From Rhynchospora pubera (Eukaryota > Streptophyta > Magnoliopsida > Poales > Cyperaceae): DNA of 64,000 bases. The stretch is from positions 14,928,699 through 14,992,698 of the forward strand of contig CM051459.1 in assembly GCA_028095005.1 (NCBI GenBank), given 5' to 3'. The notes under the pieces are model-generated. The model was not told the DNA's origin and ran no database searches. It saw only the letters and a program-made list of their open reading frames with translations. Of this stretch, positions 20,947 to 33,800 are shown piece after piece (the stretch's first letter is position 1; every line of letters begins with the position of its first letter). A program made the position numbers and the translations under genes.

Positions 20947-22740
20947 TCACCCAAGGCTCGACCGTGTGACCTCGTATGCTAGAAAGCACGCAGCATTGGC
21001 TGGTACACTACGTACCATGGCAGGTCCGAACCCCTTGTAAAGCCCTTTGACCCCTTCAGAGGCTAAAATCTTTCTAAAAGCATCTATAGATCCCTTGTAC
21101 TTTGGGTTCTTATAGTCATCGACCTGGATCACACTTTTCACAACATCAGTTGGATAAACTGTCAACCAGAACGAGCCGCCAGCTAAGCCACCAGCAACAA
21201 TAAGGGATCCACGGCCCAGACTGGATGTGTCAGTCCCACCAGCAAAATATCGTTTGATTGTTTCATACACCCCAAACATAAGTGCATTGCCAGGCACCTC
21301 ACGGGCCAGAGTTGGCACAAGGCCCTTAAAGAGGCCGCGAGTTCCACCTTCAGATTTGAGCACGTGGCGGGCCACGTCCATAGGGCCGTTGTATTTTACA
21401 GGGGCGGGTGCAGTAATGGTTGCAGTCGCAGTTGCAGTTGCTGCTCCAGTAGGAGCCGCAGTCACAGCAGCTGTGGTGGCAAGTGCACTTTGAGCTTGTA
21501 GCCTTGTAATAAAATTTGATACGCATTAGAATAATTTGTCTTATATGCCAGTAAACGGGCCAAAACAACTGGGGGATAAACATGAAAAAGAAAATGACAA
21601 CATTAATCTCGTGAATTTTACCATGAAATTCTACAATTCATGGCCTCTGTTATCTAACAGTTAGTTTTTTTGTTTTTTTTTTGGAGAACTCTATCTTGCG
21701 AATGAGAGAAAAAGTTAATTGTGCCTACTGTAACGAATTTCAATGCTGAAAATTAATTCATTTACAATATCCATCTCTGGAGGCCATGTATAAGTGTTAA
21801 ATATCATGCTATTACCGCACAGCTGTGACAGAGGAAATGTTCCAGCTAAATGAATTTTTGGTATAAAAACAAATAGTTACGCTTTAGATGCCAACTATAT
21901 AGTTCGAGCCAAATAAACCCAAAATCAGGCCCCCATGTAACGATCTTAACATAGTAAAAAGTTCAAAATTTGGAAACACTTCAGCATGCCAAAAGTTTAT
22001 TATTGTTTTTAATATGGATAGAATTAAGAAATAGTTTGTTTCTCTACAATAAAATAGATAATAAAATCAAATAGTTGATATTATTTAAAAATTTAAAAAT
22101 CAAAACAAAAGATTTCATAATTTTTTTAAAATTATTCAAGTATTATTTGAAAACTTTTGTGAATAATTCAGATATAACAGACATTATTCACAAAATTTGC
22201 CAGTGCCCATTTAATTCCTCAATTTCCTACAAAAGGAGCCGGAAAAAAGAAAAAATCCGGGTATTATTTGGGCCTTCGGGGAAACAATTACTATGGTCCA
22301 TTATGACAGTAAATAGTGGGGTACTGTAAATGCACACTAGAAACTAACCTGCACTTGATCAGCTCAGTGGGGCAAGCAAGAAATGACACTGCTACACCAG
22401 CCCCGGCTCCACAGACGACCTGCTGACTCACAGTAAGAGGTACTCCAGGTTCAGAGCGCAGCAATGCCTCCATCTGCCCCCTCACTGTGAACAGCACTGC
22501 ATTGAATGCTGCCACCGTGGCGAGTGGGGCCCCCATCCCTTTATAAAGACCCCTTGGACCTTCTGCTGCTAGGGTTTGTTTCACTGCATCGATTGCACCT
22601 GAGTACTTTGGGGGTTGGCCAGGAAGTGGGACTGGCTGACTCTGTAGTTTGACCTTTATTGTGTCAAAAGGGTGGCCCACAATTAATTGCGCAGCACCTC
22701 CTACTGTACCAGCTGTCAGGTCCTTAGCAACATCACCCAT
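20947..22740 (-). CDS. BOU: BOU, mitochondrial acylcarnitine-carrier-like protein
   Basis: The coding exons are 22740-22349 and 21502-20947, giving 315 aa. The intron 22348-21503 starts GTTAGT and ends AG and splits an Arg codon. Three mitochondrial-carrier repeats are present, with signature motifs PFDTIK (24-29), PTELIK (124-129) and PTDVVK (248-253). Each repeat has two membrane helices, so the protein should sit in the inner mitochondrial membrane with six. Sequence blocks such as KGMGAPLATVAAFNAVLF and RSVPANAACFLAYE match plant BOU (A BOUT DE SOUFFLE), implicated in photorespiratory metabolism and seedling growth. The start at 22740 matches the family N-terminus (MGDVAKDL). A longer in-frame start exists upstream but would read through a probable leader intron. 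An Ala/Thr-rich linker (about 139-165) is longer than I expect for the family. Confidence 0.95.
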
Positions 22741-23539
22741 CTGGTAACATGATGAAGTTTTAAACAAATTATAAAGCCGGATTGATTCTATGTTTCATCC
22801 ACCAACAGAAGTAAATCAAGAGGATTAAAACCATCTAGTCCAAGTTAATAGAATGCACATTTGTGACCAAAGTTTGACACTTTGACAAAGTCATTTAAAA
22901 TTCTAAACTTCCAATTTGTCTGCTTACTGAACAATCAAAAACAGGGGAGCAATAGACACATCTTTTGCAACATAAAGCAAGTGATTATGAAAAACAAAAC
23001 TACTATGACGATGAATGGAAAAGTCACTTTGTTCCTTGTTTTGTTTTTGTTTTTGTTTTTGTTTTTTTTTTTTGTTGATGCATATAAAAGCATATTACAG
23101 CAGAATATTAAATGAGCATATATTAAGTGATTATGAAATATCAGGTGAATCAACTAATACATTAGCAAGTACAGCATTGCAATGTTCTCTAGTCCAAAGG
23201 ACGACAACTTCAGGTCATCATCCTACTAGCCAAACTGATACTAAACCAAACAACCCAACATTCCATGTACACTGTAACTTTAGCAATTCATAGACAAAAA
23301 CACCGTTACAAGCAAAACCCAGTACGCAATAGCCTGTTCTGGTGCAGTATGGACCTTCCACACCGATCATTCTAAACGAGAAGAAATCCAGATATTCGAT
23401 CTATCATCTCAGATCCAAAGGGAGAAGTATCGAAGTCAAGATAAACAATCAATGTTTCATCCAAAACGAGCAATTCAAATCAATCACAAAAAGCAGAGAG
23501 GAAAAAAATTCAGAGAATGCTGAGAAAACGAGAGGAAAC
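22741..23539 (-). other. Probable 5'-UTR intron of BOU
   Basis: On the minus strand CTCAAG|GTTTCC at 23540/23539 is a good donor. TTACCAG ends directly at the ATG (acceptor AG at 22742-22741). If used, the start codon is the first codon of the exon. The interval has a (TTTTTG)n-like run near 23040-23070 and no other gene. Confidence 0.6.
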
Positions 23540-23630
23540 CTTGAGTCGGCGTGGCAGTAGAAGCGCCTGTCGCCTGCTTGTGCAAATGCCTGAGTGAGGG
23601 AGGAAGGAGCGGTGCGGGGTGAATCAGAGG

Positions 23631-23643
23631 CCTATTTATATAG
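23631..23643 (-). promoter_or_regulatory. TATA box of BOU
   Basis: The minus strand reads CTATATAAATAGG. A start about 30 bp downstream gives a leader exon of roughly 60-70 nt before the donor at 23539. Confidence 0.65.
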
Positions 23644-23650
23644 ATTTTAG

Positions 23651-26600
23651 TTTGTGCTTTTCTGAAGGGATGGAAATAGGGATATTCGATTGAAAATGAA
23701 AGGAGAGAGACACAGAGGCCACTCAAAATGGAGAGAGAGGTTTCATGGGATGACGCTAAAACGACAGCGCCGTTATCTCCACCGTCCGATTAGGCGATCG
23801 TGGTGTGGATCAGTTATAGAGAGTGGAGGGAGGGAGACATGGGGAGCCGCGGTTGGTGGAGAGTGTCAGTAGTCTCACGGGAGGAATCGGAGGAATTTGC
23901 GTCTTGGGTTTGTCTAAGATCCAGATTCTAATCCTCTCCATTTGCTGCAGATCCGGGTCCTCTTCGATGGCAACTGGAATGCAGGGCGGTCTATCTGCAA
24001 TTGATTTAGTTATGTATTTTTTTTTTTTTAAAATTAGTTATGTTTCTTTATGAATTCAATAAAAAAATATGATTTCAGATTAGTTTGTATCTTATTATAT
24101 CCTAAATTTAAATTTGATTCTCAAAATGTATTTCTTATCTGAAACATTGCTAGAAAAAAGTTTCTCTATTATTTGATCTTTTAATTTCGAATATGTTCAA
24201 ACTTACTTACTGATATATTTTAAGTGATTGATATCAAAATTGAAGAAATGAATGTATGATCATTGTTGGGATTGAAAGAAAGGAAACAACTTATAGAAAT
24301 AATCAACATTACAATATGAATAAGTACTTTCAACATATGACAAAATATTTGTAATATATGCGTATATTTCATAATTTACGTTAAATAATAAATGACAATA
24401 AACTGAGACATTTAGTGACTAAATTCGTTTTGTAGAACGGAAAGTAGGGTTGTCAAATGACAAATTCTTAATTTTCAAATAAAATTTACTGAGCTTTCAA
24501 AAAAAAAAAATTACTGCTAGTATTATTAAAAAGATTCATTGTAGATACAAATTAATTTCCTAAACCCTTCAATATCGTGCTTCCCTTGCATTTAACACAA
24601 GTGGTCTTGTTAAGAGCTTCAATCAACAAGAAGTAGGTTTTATCTAATTTGTTCCTTCCTCTTTAAGTAAAGTCATTATGTATTTTGTTTGAGTCAAGTC
24701 ACCTATATCTAACCTATTTTCAAAGGTTGATAAATCAAATTATTCTTACTCGATCAGAGAATCAACTGAATTAATTGTCAAATTTCAATTCAATTCAATA
24801 ATCCATCTTAAACATCTTATTGCGTGAGTATTGTGTGAGTAGATTTGATAAGGACATCAAGCACTTATTATCCAGATAATTTTTTACTTAAATAAAGAAA
24901 TGCCACATGAGTATTGAGTAATTTGAATGGAATAGGATTATTGTTGACTTATCAGATGTCGATCTGTAATTTTTCAATGCATTGATGGGTCCCTCCTTAA
25001 GCATCCACCTCATTTCACTTAATACAACCAATTATTACATATATGCTAAACAAATTCACCGTCTATTCTATGAATCTATTGAAAACTTGGAGGCGTCCTG
25101 TTTTGGTTTGAATGGAGATATTTGTTCATTTTTATTTTTTTTATACAGAGTTCAGTGTTTGTCTGCACCAACTACTTAACTATTCGAAGAAAACAATTTG
25201 GTGATGGCCACCCATATATTTTAGTAGCCAAAAGTGAAGATGAGCTTCCAGATTTGCATTATTTATGGTGTTAGGTGCATCTCAAGTAGCCAATTGAACG
25301 ATATGAGTTGGATATTTAAAAAAAAAAATCGATCCACTATTGACGAACTCTATTATTGAGTTTTTAACTCTTAAAAAAGTGTTACATTTTCCTTTGCAAA
25401 AAAAAAAAAAAAAAAGAAACGCCAACAGAAGTCAGCATACAACACTCGTCACAAAAAATCCTTTCTCAACCTTCCAAAAAAAAAAAAATCCTTTCTCAGA
25501 AATGGGAGGCTTCGCTGATTCGCTGCCCTCCAGTTCCACCAATTATTTTATGGAGCACGGGAGAAGATCCTCTGCAGCGGATTGCAACGCTCCACAGGAG
25601 ACATCCGTCGGAGCATCTCAAGATCCGCGCTCATGATTAGACGCACGGCGACAGCCGCAAAAATTTGTGGCTGTCCCAGGCTTTTGGTCGCCAAATAATT
25701 TGCGGCTGTAGCATGTAGATAAGGACCTTTGCTCCCAATGCACTGTCATAATTTACAATTGAAATTTTGGTGTTTGAGAAGTTATTTTGGGAAAAAGTTA
25801 CAAGCAAATTGCAATTTAAATCTAAGTTCATGTCGTTTTTTAGTTCGAATAAAGCTGCTTTTGAGACAAATTGCTTAGTGGACACGCCTCTCAATCCAAG
25901 AAGAATCGTCGACACTAACAAAAAAGCTGTGGAGCAAGCATATTCAATCTTGCAATGAACTCTTATTCCATGATTATGATTATACGCAAAAATGGTCCAT
26001 AAAATCTTTTGAGCGTTTTGGTCGGTCGTATCATCTCATATATTTGTTTTTTCATTTGATTTTTTTTTTCTGATCTTTATCTTAATTAGATGATCATATT
26101 TCATACTTCTCCATTCACACACAAAAAAAATAAAAATAAAAAATATTCGATGTATTTAAGGTACGAGCAATGCGATTCCTGTATGTTCCTACGCATGAAT
26201 TATATACTACGACACGATGTATTTAAGGTACGAGCAATGCGATTCCTGTATGTTCCTACGCATGAATTATATACGACGATAACATTGCAAATCTTTTAAG
26301 CCCGGATTTTAATATAGCATCATCTTTTAGAATGGCACTCTCTGAGAAAACCGCCTTGATCTACGTTGGCTTATTATTTCTTACCTGGCTTTTTATTTTT
26401 TTTAGTGATAGATTTTTAGTCAGCCTCTGGCTGTCTTTTTTGTATTCTAAACTTTACTTTTAATGAATTAAAAGGTAAGGGCAGGACCCTTGTTTTTCTT
26501 CAAAAAAAATATATATAGCACCATCAATTCTAATTTAGATTGATTTACACAGTCAAGTTTGCAATGAAATAAAACTGCAGATCCTTTACATGCCCAATCT

Positions 26601-26961
26601 ATCACAATGAATGACGTAAAACAATCGACCAACAGCAACGCCACCAGAAACACTAGTCAACAAAATAATAACGAAAAGCCAAAAATGACACTACTAAGAT
26701 GAGAAACTGAAAAATGCAATTATATTTAAGGTAACACCAAAAAATAGGAGAAAAAAAAAAGAAATAAACATAATAGTGCCTCTGACAAGATCCCACAACA
26801 TACCTTGATAAAATCCATAGAGCACTCTCATCTAATTATCTTACACCCCCAACACATTCTCCGCTAAAAATTAGTATTCCCAAAACTTCGTAATGATAAG
26901 AAGAAGATGAGCATCTATATTATGGGAGAAAAAAAATACAAAAGCTGAAACAACTAATTTA
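23651..26961. other. Intergenic between BOU and NMD3; minor repeats only
   Basis: No gene could be supported. A 26-bp imperfect palindrome (GACAGCCGCAAA / TTTGTGGCTGTC) is at about 25650-25676. A tandem duplication is at 26149-26281 (next entry). A short frame at 25502-25636 (MGGFADSLPSSSTNYFMEHG...) sits in a GC-richer patch but resembles nothing I know. Confidence 0.45.
26149..26281. repeat. Tandem duplication, 2 x ~67 bp
   Basis: Both copies start GATGTATTTAAGGTACGAG and stay almost identical to GAATTATATAC. Confidence 0.85.
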
Positions 26962-29516
26962 TCACTCTTGATCTTGACCATCACCGATATCTAGACCCTC
27001 GAGATCTGCTACTAGCTCTTCAACAGGCACAGAAGGAATCTCTTCAGCATCAGCCATAGAAGATCCCATCTCCGATGGCTCATAATTATCATTCTTATAC
27101 AGTGAAATATTAAACCTCAGTTCAGGATTCTCCTCAAGGTCTTCTATGAACTTCTGATACTCGTCATTTCTCTTATCATCTTCTCCCTTTCTCCCACCAG
27201 TGGGTTCAACTTCTGTGTCAAGCCGTTTCAGCTTGAAGTTGCGCTGCTTGCCACTACGCCGGGCCCGCGCCTCCTCATAACTCTTCTTCATAAGCACACA
27301 ATCGGGCAATACCAATCCCTTGTACTTGTCCATTTCCATGTCATTGGGATTTGCCCCAAATAAATCATAACCAAGTGCATTATCACCAACATTCAACAAA
27401 TGCCCTAGATGTGTTTTGACTGTGAATACATTTGAGAAGTCTGACATGCGGGCCACCTGGACATATGCCAGCTGGTACCGGGATCCACCAACAGTAACAA
27501 TATCCGACTCGGGCTCAATATCAAGGATAGAGTACTCAACGAGCTGCCGGCTAGACAATAATGGGCGAAATGGATCACTCCAGTACTGGGTTGCATTGAG
27601 GTATGCAACCCGCAAAGTAAAAGGATCCATAAGGACGATTGAGTTTGACACCTTGGTACAAATTACAAGCGGACCCAGGTTGCCAAGAGAGTGGGCCACC
27701 TTTGGTGGAAGACAAATCAAATCCTCACGGCAGATGGGAGAAATTTCTACTGAGAAAGTGTGCTTATAATTGTAGACATTGGATTTCGGATCATGAGAGA
27801 CAAGTTGTTTGTCTGTGCGGTATTGGACAGGGGCAACCTGTTAAGAATACACAAGTCATTGATCAAGCTAAGAGCAACATAATGGACATTCTAGTTCAAT
27901 TATTCACATGCACATAAAAAAATACAATTTACTTGACAAAGGAGTCCAGATAGCCCGCATGATAAGCTTTCTTTATGGTGCATTTATTTAGCCACTTTCT
28001 TTATGTGCACATAAAAACTACGATTTAAAGGATACAACCTATGTAGACACTTTCTGGACATTTACTCGTGCTCTTAGTTCCCATCAAATGAAGCTTAACA
28101 GCCATAAATATTTATACACATAGTAAAATATAAACTAGATAAAATATAATGACCATATTCGTTCTTTGAGTTTGAGAACTAATTTAATGAAAATTCTAAA
28201 ATATTCAATCATGATGAGAACATGGAAAAGGAGGTATTTCAACAATTCTCTCAAAACTAATTGCCGTATGCTTTTAATTTGAACTTGAGACAAACACAGT
28301 TAATGATAATAAAGTTTAACATTGAGGGTAGCTCGTTGAAAACAAACATTATCACAATTAATGATAATTACCGAGTTCACGAAGTCAACAAAGCGGATGG
28401 CATGTGAGCGAGAGGCAAAGAAGAAATCAAGGCCATGAGGTGCATCAGCAATACGCACAGCACGGGTAGCAGCACCATGGCGAAGGATGAGCTGCTCCAG
28501 AAAGAGGAATGTCCTGCGGTGGGGAACATGCTGACGTAGCTGCACAGCTGCCACCCACTGGTCTGGGTTTGCCTGGAGACGTGAACACGAGAGGCAGAGT
28601 TTGTCATGCACAACAAACTCGACTATGTGCGGTTGTTCTAATATCGCGCCATTCATAACCTGCAAGGTTGATTCAATATTTCACAATTTTTAGAAAGGGT
28701 TGTTGTGGATGTGTTATTTACATTAGGTGGTCTCTATGATCTCACTACATACTTACAGACCATAATGACCAAGCATTTGTTAAACATATATCAGCAGGTA
28801 AGCCACTGAAACTAAGTAATGGAAATCAATCTTTCATTTGCTTTTGATTACCCCGAAGGCTGAGGCATCATATTTCAGCAAAGTGCAATAAGATTCGGTA
28901 CAATTAAACAACCAATTTTAATGCATTTTATATAGAACAGTAATCAATATGTCAATTCATCATTCAGCGTGCTCCACTTTGCCACAATTAACTATGACTC
29001 AGATAGTTCCAGCTCAGTTTAAGCATCAATTGTAAATGGTACAAAATATAAAAAGAAACAAATAAAAATAAGATAAGTATAAGCTGCAAATGTAAGAAAA
29101 TCAGAAAGTGGAAACCAATCCGAGAAAAGTACCTCACGACGAACACGAAGGCGGATCTTGATACGCTTAGAATGTGGCTCAGTAAACATGAACTCAGCAT
29201 GAGTGAGCGTGACGAGCCGAGAGAACCTCGTGTGAAGCCTCTTCACGAGAAAATGCAACAGCTCCTGCGAATCCAGGTTGAATCTCAGCCACTTATTGGG
29301 CGGCTGGAGGTAGGACGAGCAATCGGGGCAGAAGTTGACCACCGCCTGACGTGGCAACCCTTCAGTGATGTCGACGCGAGATCGGAGACACTTCACGCAC
29401 ATGTTGGCTGGGTTGGGCGCCATGACAACGCCGCAAGTGCAACATAGCACCGTGCCGGGGGTCTGAGTCGGGAAGAACATGCCAGTGGAAGCTTGATCGG
29501 AGGGATTTAGCGCCAT
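26962..29516 (-). CDS. NMD3: NMD3, 60S ribosomal subunit nuclear export adaptor
   Basis: Three exons (29516-29133, 28659-28372, 27837-26962) give 515 aa, the usual plant length. All junctions are phase 0 with GT...AG. NMD3 binds the late pre-60S particle and brings the exportin CRM1/XPO1 to it. The N-terminal zinc-binding region shows CC-x-C (25-28), C40-x2-C43, C63-x2-C66 and C150-x2-C153. Conserved blocks include ANPDQWVA, RQHVPHRRTFLFLEQLILRH and the ATQYW region. A basic stretch (RRSGKQRNFKLKRL) fits an NLS. The acidic C-terminal tail with VEELVADLEGLDI fits a leucine-rich export signal. The start at 29516 gives the family N-terminus. The gene looks intact. Confidence 0.95.
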
Positions 29517-30867
29517 GGCAGAAACTAGGGTTAGGGTTTTGTGAAATGGGGAGGGAAGGAGAATTAGAAAAGGAAAAGAAGAAGGCGGTGGAGGGAAGAG
29601 GGTTTAATAATGGGTAAATAATGGATGGAAAAGCATGTGTGAAATGGAGACCGTCGGATGTAATCTTGACTGTGTTGCACGAGATTGTACATGCCAGATG
29701 ATGTGAGGCGTGACGATTTCCATGAAGTTCAATCTGGGACGTTGATCTAGAATATGACGGGTCAAAATTGATTTCCTTTGTGTCTTGTGATATGTTCGGG
29801 CTTCGGTTTCTCGTCCGGACCATGAATTGGAGAAATGGATAAATAGCCAATGTCATGTGGGCTTGGGTCAGGGAGTCCTGAAAAATAAAATAAAACGAGA
29901 ACTGCAGAGCGCAGAGCAAATTTTCTACTCCTCTCCTCTCCTCATTCCTCTCCGTTTGGTTACGTAGTGCCCCATTAAGATCGTTCAACAAGACCACAGA
30001 TTAGTGGTATTAAGGGTTAAAATTAATATATTTTTGGATAGTTGTAAATTAACAAATTAGTTTACTAATCTAAAAATTAGGCTAAACTCGGCATGCCAAA
30101 CGCACCCTTGGTGTCCTAGTTGATTTCACCCTTTTCAAAATCATACACAAACCATAGACACTAGCTAAAGTGAGTAATGGTAGATAAAATGCATTTAAAA
30201 TCTCTGTGCTTCGAAGTCTATTTAATAGTAGCAACTCAGTAGTATTTCGAGTAGGCATCAAAAACACATAATTAGCGACAACTCAGCAGTATTTCAAGCA
30301 ACATTTATAGCTATAACATAACATGAAAACAATTACAAAAGACATCAAAGAATTACCATCGGGCTAGACAGCCCAACGAGAATCTTTACTTTGGAGAAAA
30401 TATATTTAATTACATATGTTATTGGTATCATAATTCTTCAGTAGAAAAGCTTTCGACCATATAAAGAGAAACTGTAAACAAGATGGCGAAAACTTAGCTA
30501 CATTAGAAACAAAACCATCAAATGGTAAAAATGATCATGCAAGCAAGCCAACAAAGATTTCTGATCTTATGACAATAACCCACAAACCGATCATAAAATC
30601 TCACATACTATGACATGGTCTAAATTATAACCATAATGCAAAACCCTTCTCTTTTCGTATATACAGGAGCCGTTAGTCTTCATCCTAGGACCAACTACCC
30701 AAAAAGGATAAAACAAAGGAAGCACAAACAATAAAACACCAAAAACCACTCCTTTATTATAGACATCTAAAGTACCCAACTCTCTAGTCCTACTACTCTT
30801 GACTACCTATCTAATCTACCCAGATACTAACTTAGCTTATATACAATAAGATAAACACACTATTCAT
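29517..30867. other. NMD3 upstream region and PHD-gene downstream region
   Basis: The first 100-150 bp upstream of the NMD3 ATG are probably leader. The remainder has no gene; the last few hundred bases are probably the 3' UTR of the PHD-finger gene ending at 30868. Confidence 0.4.
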
Positions 30868-33800
30868 TCAGCGACTGATGTACCCACCAAAGAGTCGTAA
30901 AGGTTCCTTTACCCCAGGTTTCTCTGGCAGAAACTGCTGCATCTTCCCAGCCGGCTTTTCCATCCCTTTCTCCGAACCTGGAGGTGCAATCGTCAGAGAC
31001 AAGGACAAAGATGCGTCACTCTCCTCTTCTTTTGCTTGCAGTAAGGGGAACAGGGGCAATGGAAGAACCTCCTTTTGCCAAGGGTTTTTATTTCCAAGAG
31101 CCAAGTTCAGATTAGGCATTTTAAGTGCAACATCCTCATCATCTGACTGGATCACATTAACCAAATTATTCCTGAGTTTAGACTGTCCTGCATCTCCCAC
31201 TCTAGCGCCTTCTACATCTTCTGTACTGTATAAATCACAAGTTTGTGCAGGTTTTTCAAGATCGATTGACAAAGGATGTATCTTGGGTGAAACAATTTTA
31301 TTCAACAAGGTGCTCCTCTTGTGAGCAGTCTCAATATGGGAATCATCATGCTCCCGCTTCCTCTTCAGATCTAACTCATCATATGAGGTCCCATCTGAAA
31401 GGTAGGCTCCTTCATTGCCTGGCTTCAATTTGGCATCTGTGGGTTTTTCTAGTGATAAGGTTTTATTATTCACTATATTTGGAGGGGGGGGGGGTGAGGA
31501 AAGAAAAACCGTGATCAGTTAACCCCTGTGATCATAAGCTAAAAAAATATCAAGTAAAATAGACATTGAGAGGAAAGGTACCTTTGCCATCAGAAATAAT
31601 TCCTGCCATCTCATTGGCATCTTCTGCTTTAACAGCACAACTCTGCAAAGAATACAGTGGAGATATCTAATTTATTCTGTTTTAACTTTTAAAATTTGGT
31701 GTTAGCAAGTTTATCTAATTGGATCTATAATATAAGAGTCCTTGCAACTGATGCTTAAGCATAGACAATACATAGATATGCCAGAGTGTAAATAAAATAA
31801 GCCTAACAAAAACTATGCAGAGAAAAGAACCTGTTTAATAGAAGCAGGATGACTTGCATTCCAGGCTTCCCGATCAGCACAGAATACACTGGGATCCAAG
31901 CATGACTTCTGTTCAACTGGTTTTTTATAGGGTACTGGACCCACATCTAGAGCATTGGTAACATCCTCTACCTTCAACTTTGGTAAGTTATCAATTATAT
32001 TTAATTCCTTTCTGGGTTTCGCATCTTCATTTATTTTAGTTGAGAAGTTCCCTGATGCCCCGCCAATTGGTTTATGGGATTTCAAGCTAGTTTTGGGAGG
32101 TGCCTGTTTCCGTGCACAAAAGATGCCCCAGAGATAGAATAGACTGTTCCACCCTGCAGAGCCAAATTCTAGTATTTTATTTCAATGGCAATATCTGAGC
32201 ACATAGATATTTTCTGCTATCTGTACAACTGATATGTGCTTCTTTGCACCTTTCTTGAAAGCCTAATTCAAGTGCCAATATTTAACAGTTGGCATAGATA
32301 ATAAGGCAGTTCAAAGATAATAGATAATATGAATAAATATGCTTTTTGCAAGCAAAGAACCACGACAGGAAATAACCTACTCTGATGTACTCGTCCCGAA
32401 CTGAATCATAAACTTGTCTAGAATGTAAGCTCTTACTTTGGGATTGCTCCGGTAATTTGTCAGAAGGAAAAATAAGCAGTTCGACACCACAAATGTGACC
32501 CCTAAGGGCCAAGTTGTCTGCAATCAAACTCTGCAGTAGCCTGCTATAGCTAACCTCATAACTGTCACACAAGAAAAGGAGGAAACGATGATAGTAAGAA
32601 TTTGGCCAACACCGAATTTAATTGGGGTAACAATTAACTGTGGTCTCGATACACAAACTCTCCCTCTAGCCCCTGCCCAATGACCCACAACACCTCCACC
32701 CCCCACATTCGTTTGCGGCCTCCACCCTGCAGAATTCTAGACAATAGAAGTGCCACCGATTCTAATAGGTACAGAGGATATTTCCTCTGTTCTTTACGAA
32801 TGAGGATTTGTATGGGTAGCCAAAAATTTAAAAAATAATAATAAAAATCCAAGAGTAGGAGTATGAAAAAGATTTCCATTATAAATTATATATTGGCATA
32901 TATCAAATAACAAAAGAGATAGTGTCCTATATATAGGACGGATGGGTAGGAGTATGAAAAAGAGTAGGAGTACGATCGTTTTCGCGTTTCTAAATTTCAA
33001 ATAACCAATCCGAACCGTTCAATATGTTCTCCATATTAAAAACTTATAAGAAACCAAATTTTACATTTTTTTCGAAATTTTTTACTATTTTTTGGGTATT
33101 TTTTAAAATTCATGATATAAACATTATGAATCGTCCAATAACAACGATTTTCTATAATACTAAAAAAATAGCAAAAAAATTCGAAAAAATGTAAAAAATT
33201 GGTTTATTATAAGTTTTCAATATGGAGAACATATTGAATGGTTCGGATCGATTATTTGAAATTTAAAAACATCAAAACGATCATATTGGACGGAGCCTAT
33301 CCGTCCTATATATTGGACACTAGCATTTCTCATAACAAAAAGGTAAACTTTTCTGTTGTGCAAGAACCCTACAGAAGAAAATAATATTTGATTAACCTCT
33401 CCAGATCTCTAGCAAAGAAGAAAAGCGCAACATGTTCTTCACTTGGCTTGATTTCCTGGAACTGTCCTGGCCATGCAGTACCCCAAGGCACTTCCTCCAA
33501 CTTCAATTTATCAGAAAACTTGGCCACCACATCAAATACCTTGGGAGAGACATGTGCAGAGAAATGTGCTTGGATTCCATCAAAACTTTCCCATGCTTGA
33601 GTCGTGCCTCGCATAATTTCAAAACTACCCCTGTACGAACACAGATGTATAGATATATACAATTTCTATTGCAAGGGAATTCTAATATGATCATCATGTT
33701 GTAATTCTGAATATTAAAAAAATATAAATCTTACTGCCACACAGAATCCTGTTCTGGAATGCTCGGCGTTCTTGAAGGAGTTCCTAGAGAAGATGAATCA

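Noticed and set aside
25502..25636. Short protein starting MGGFADSLPSSSTN
   Set aside because: 45 codons, no recognisable family, no supporting splice or promoter signals. Kept only as a note in the intergenic entry.
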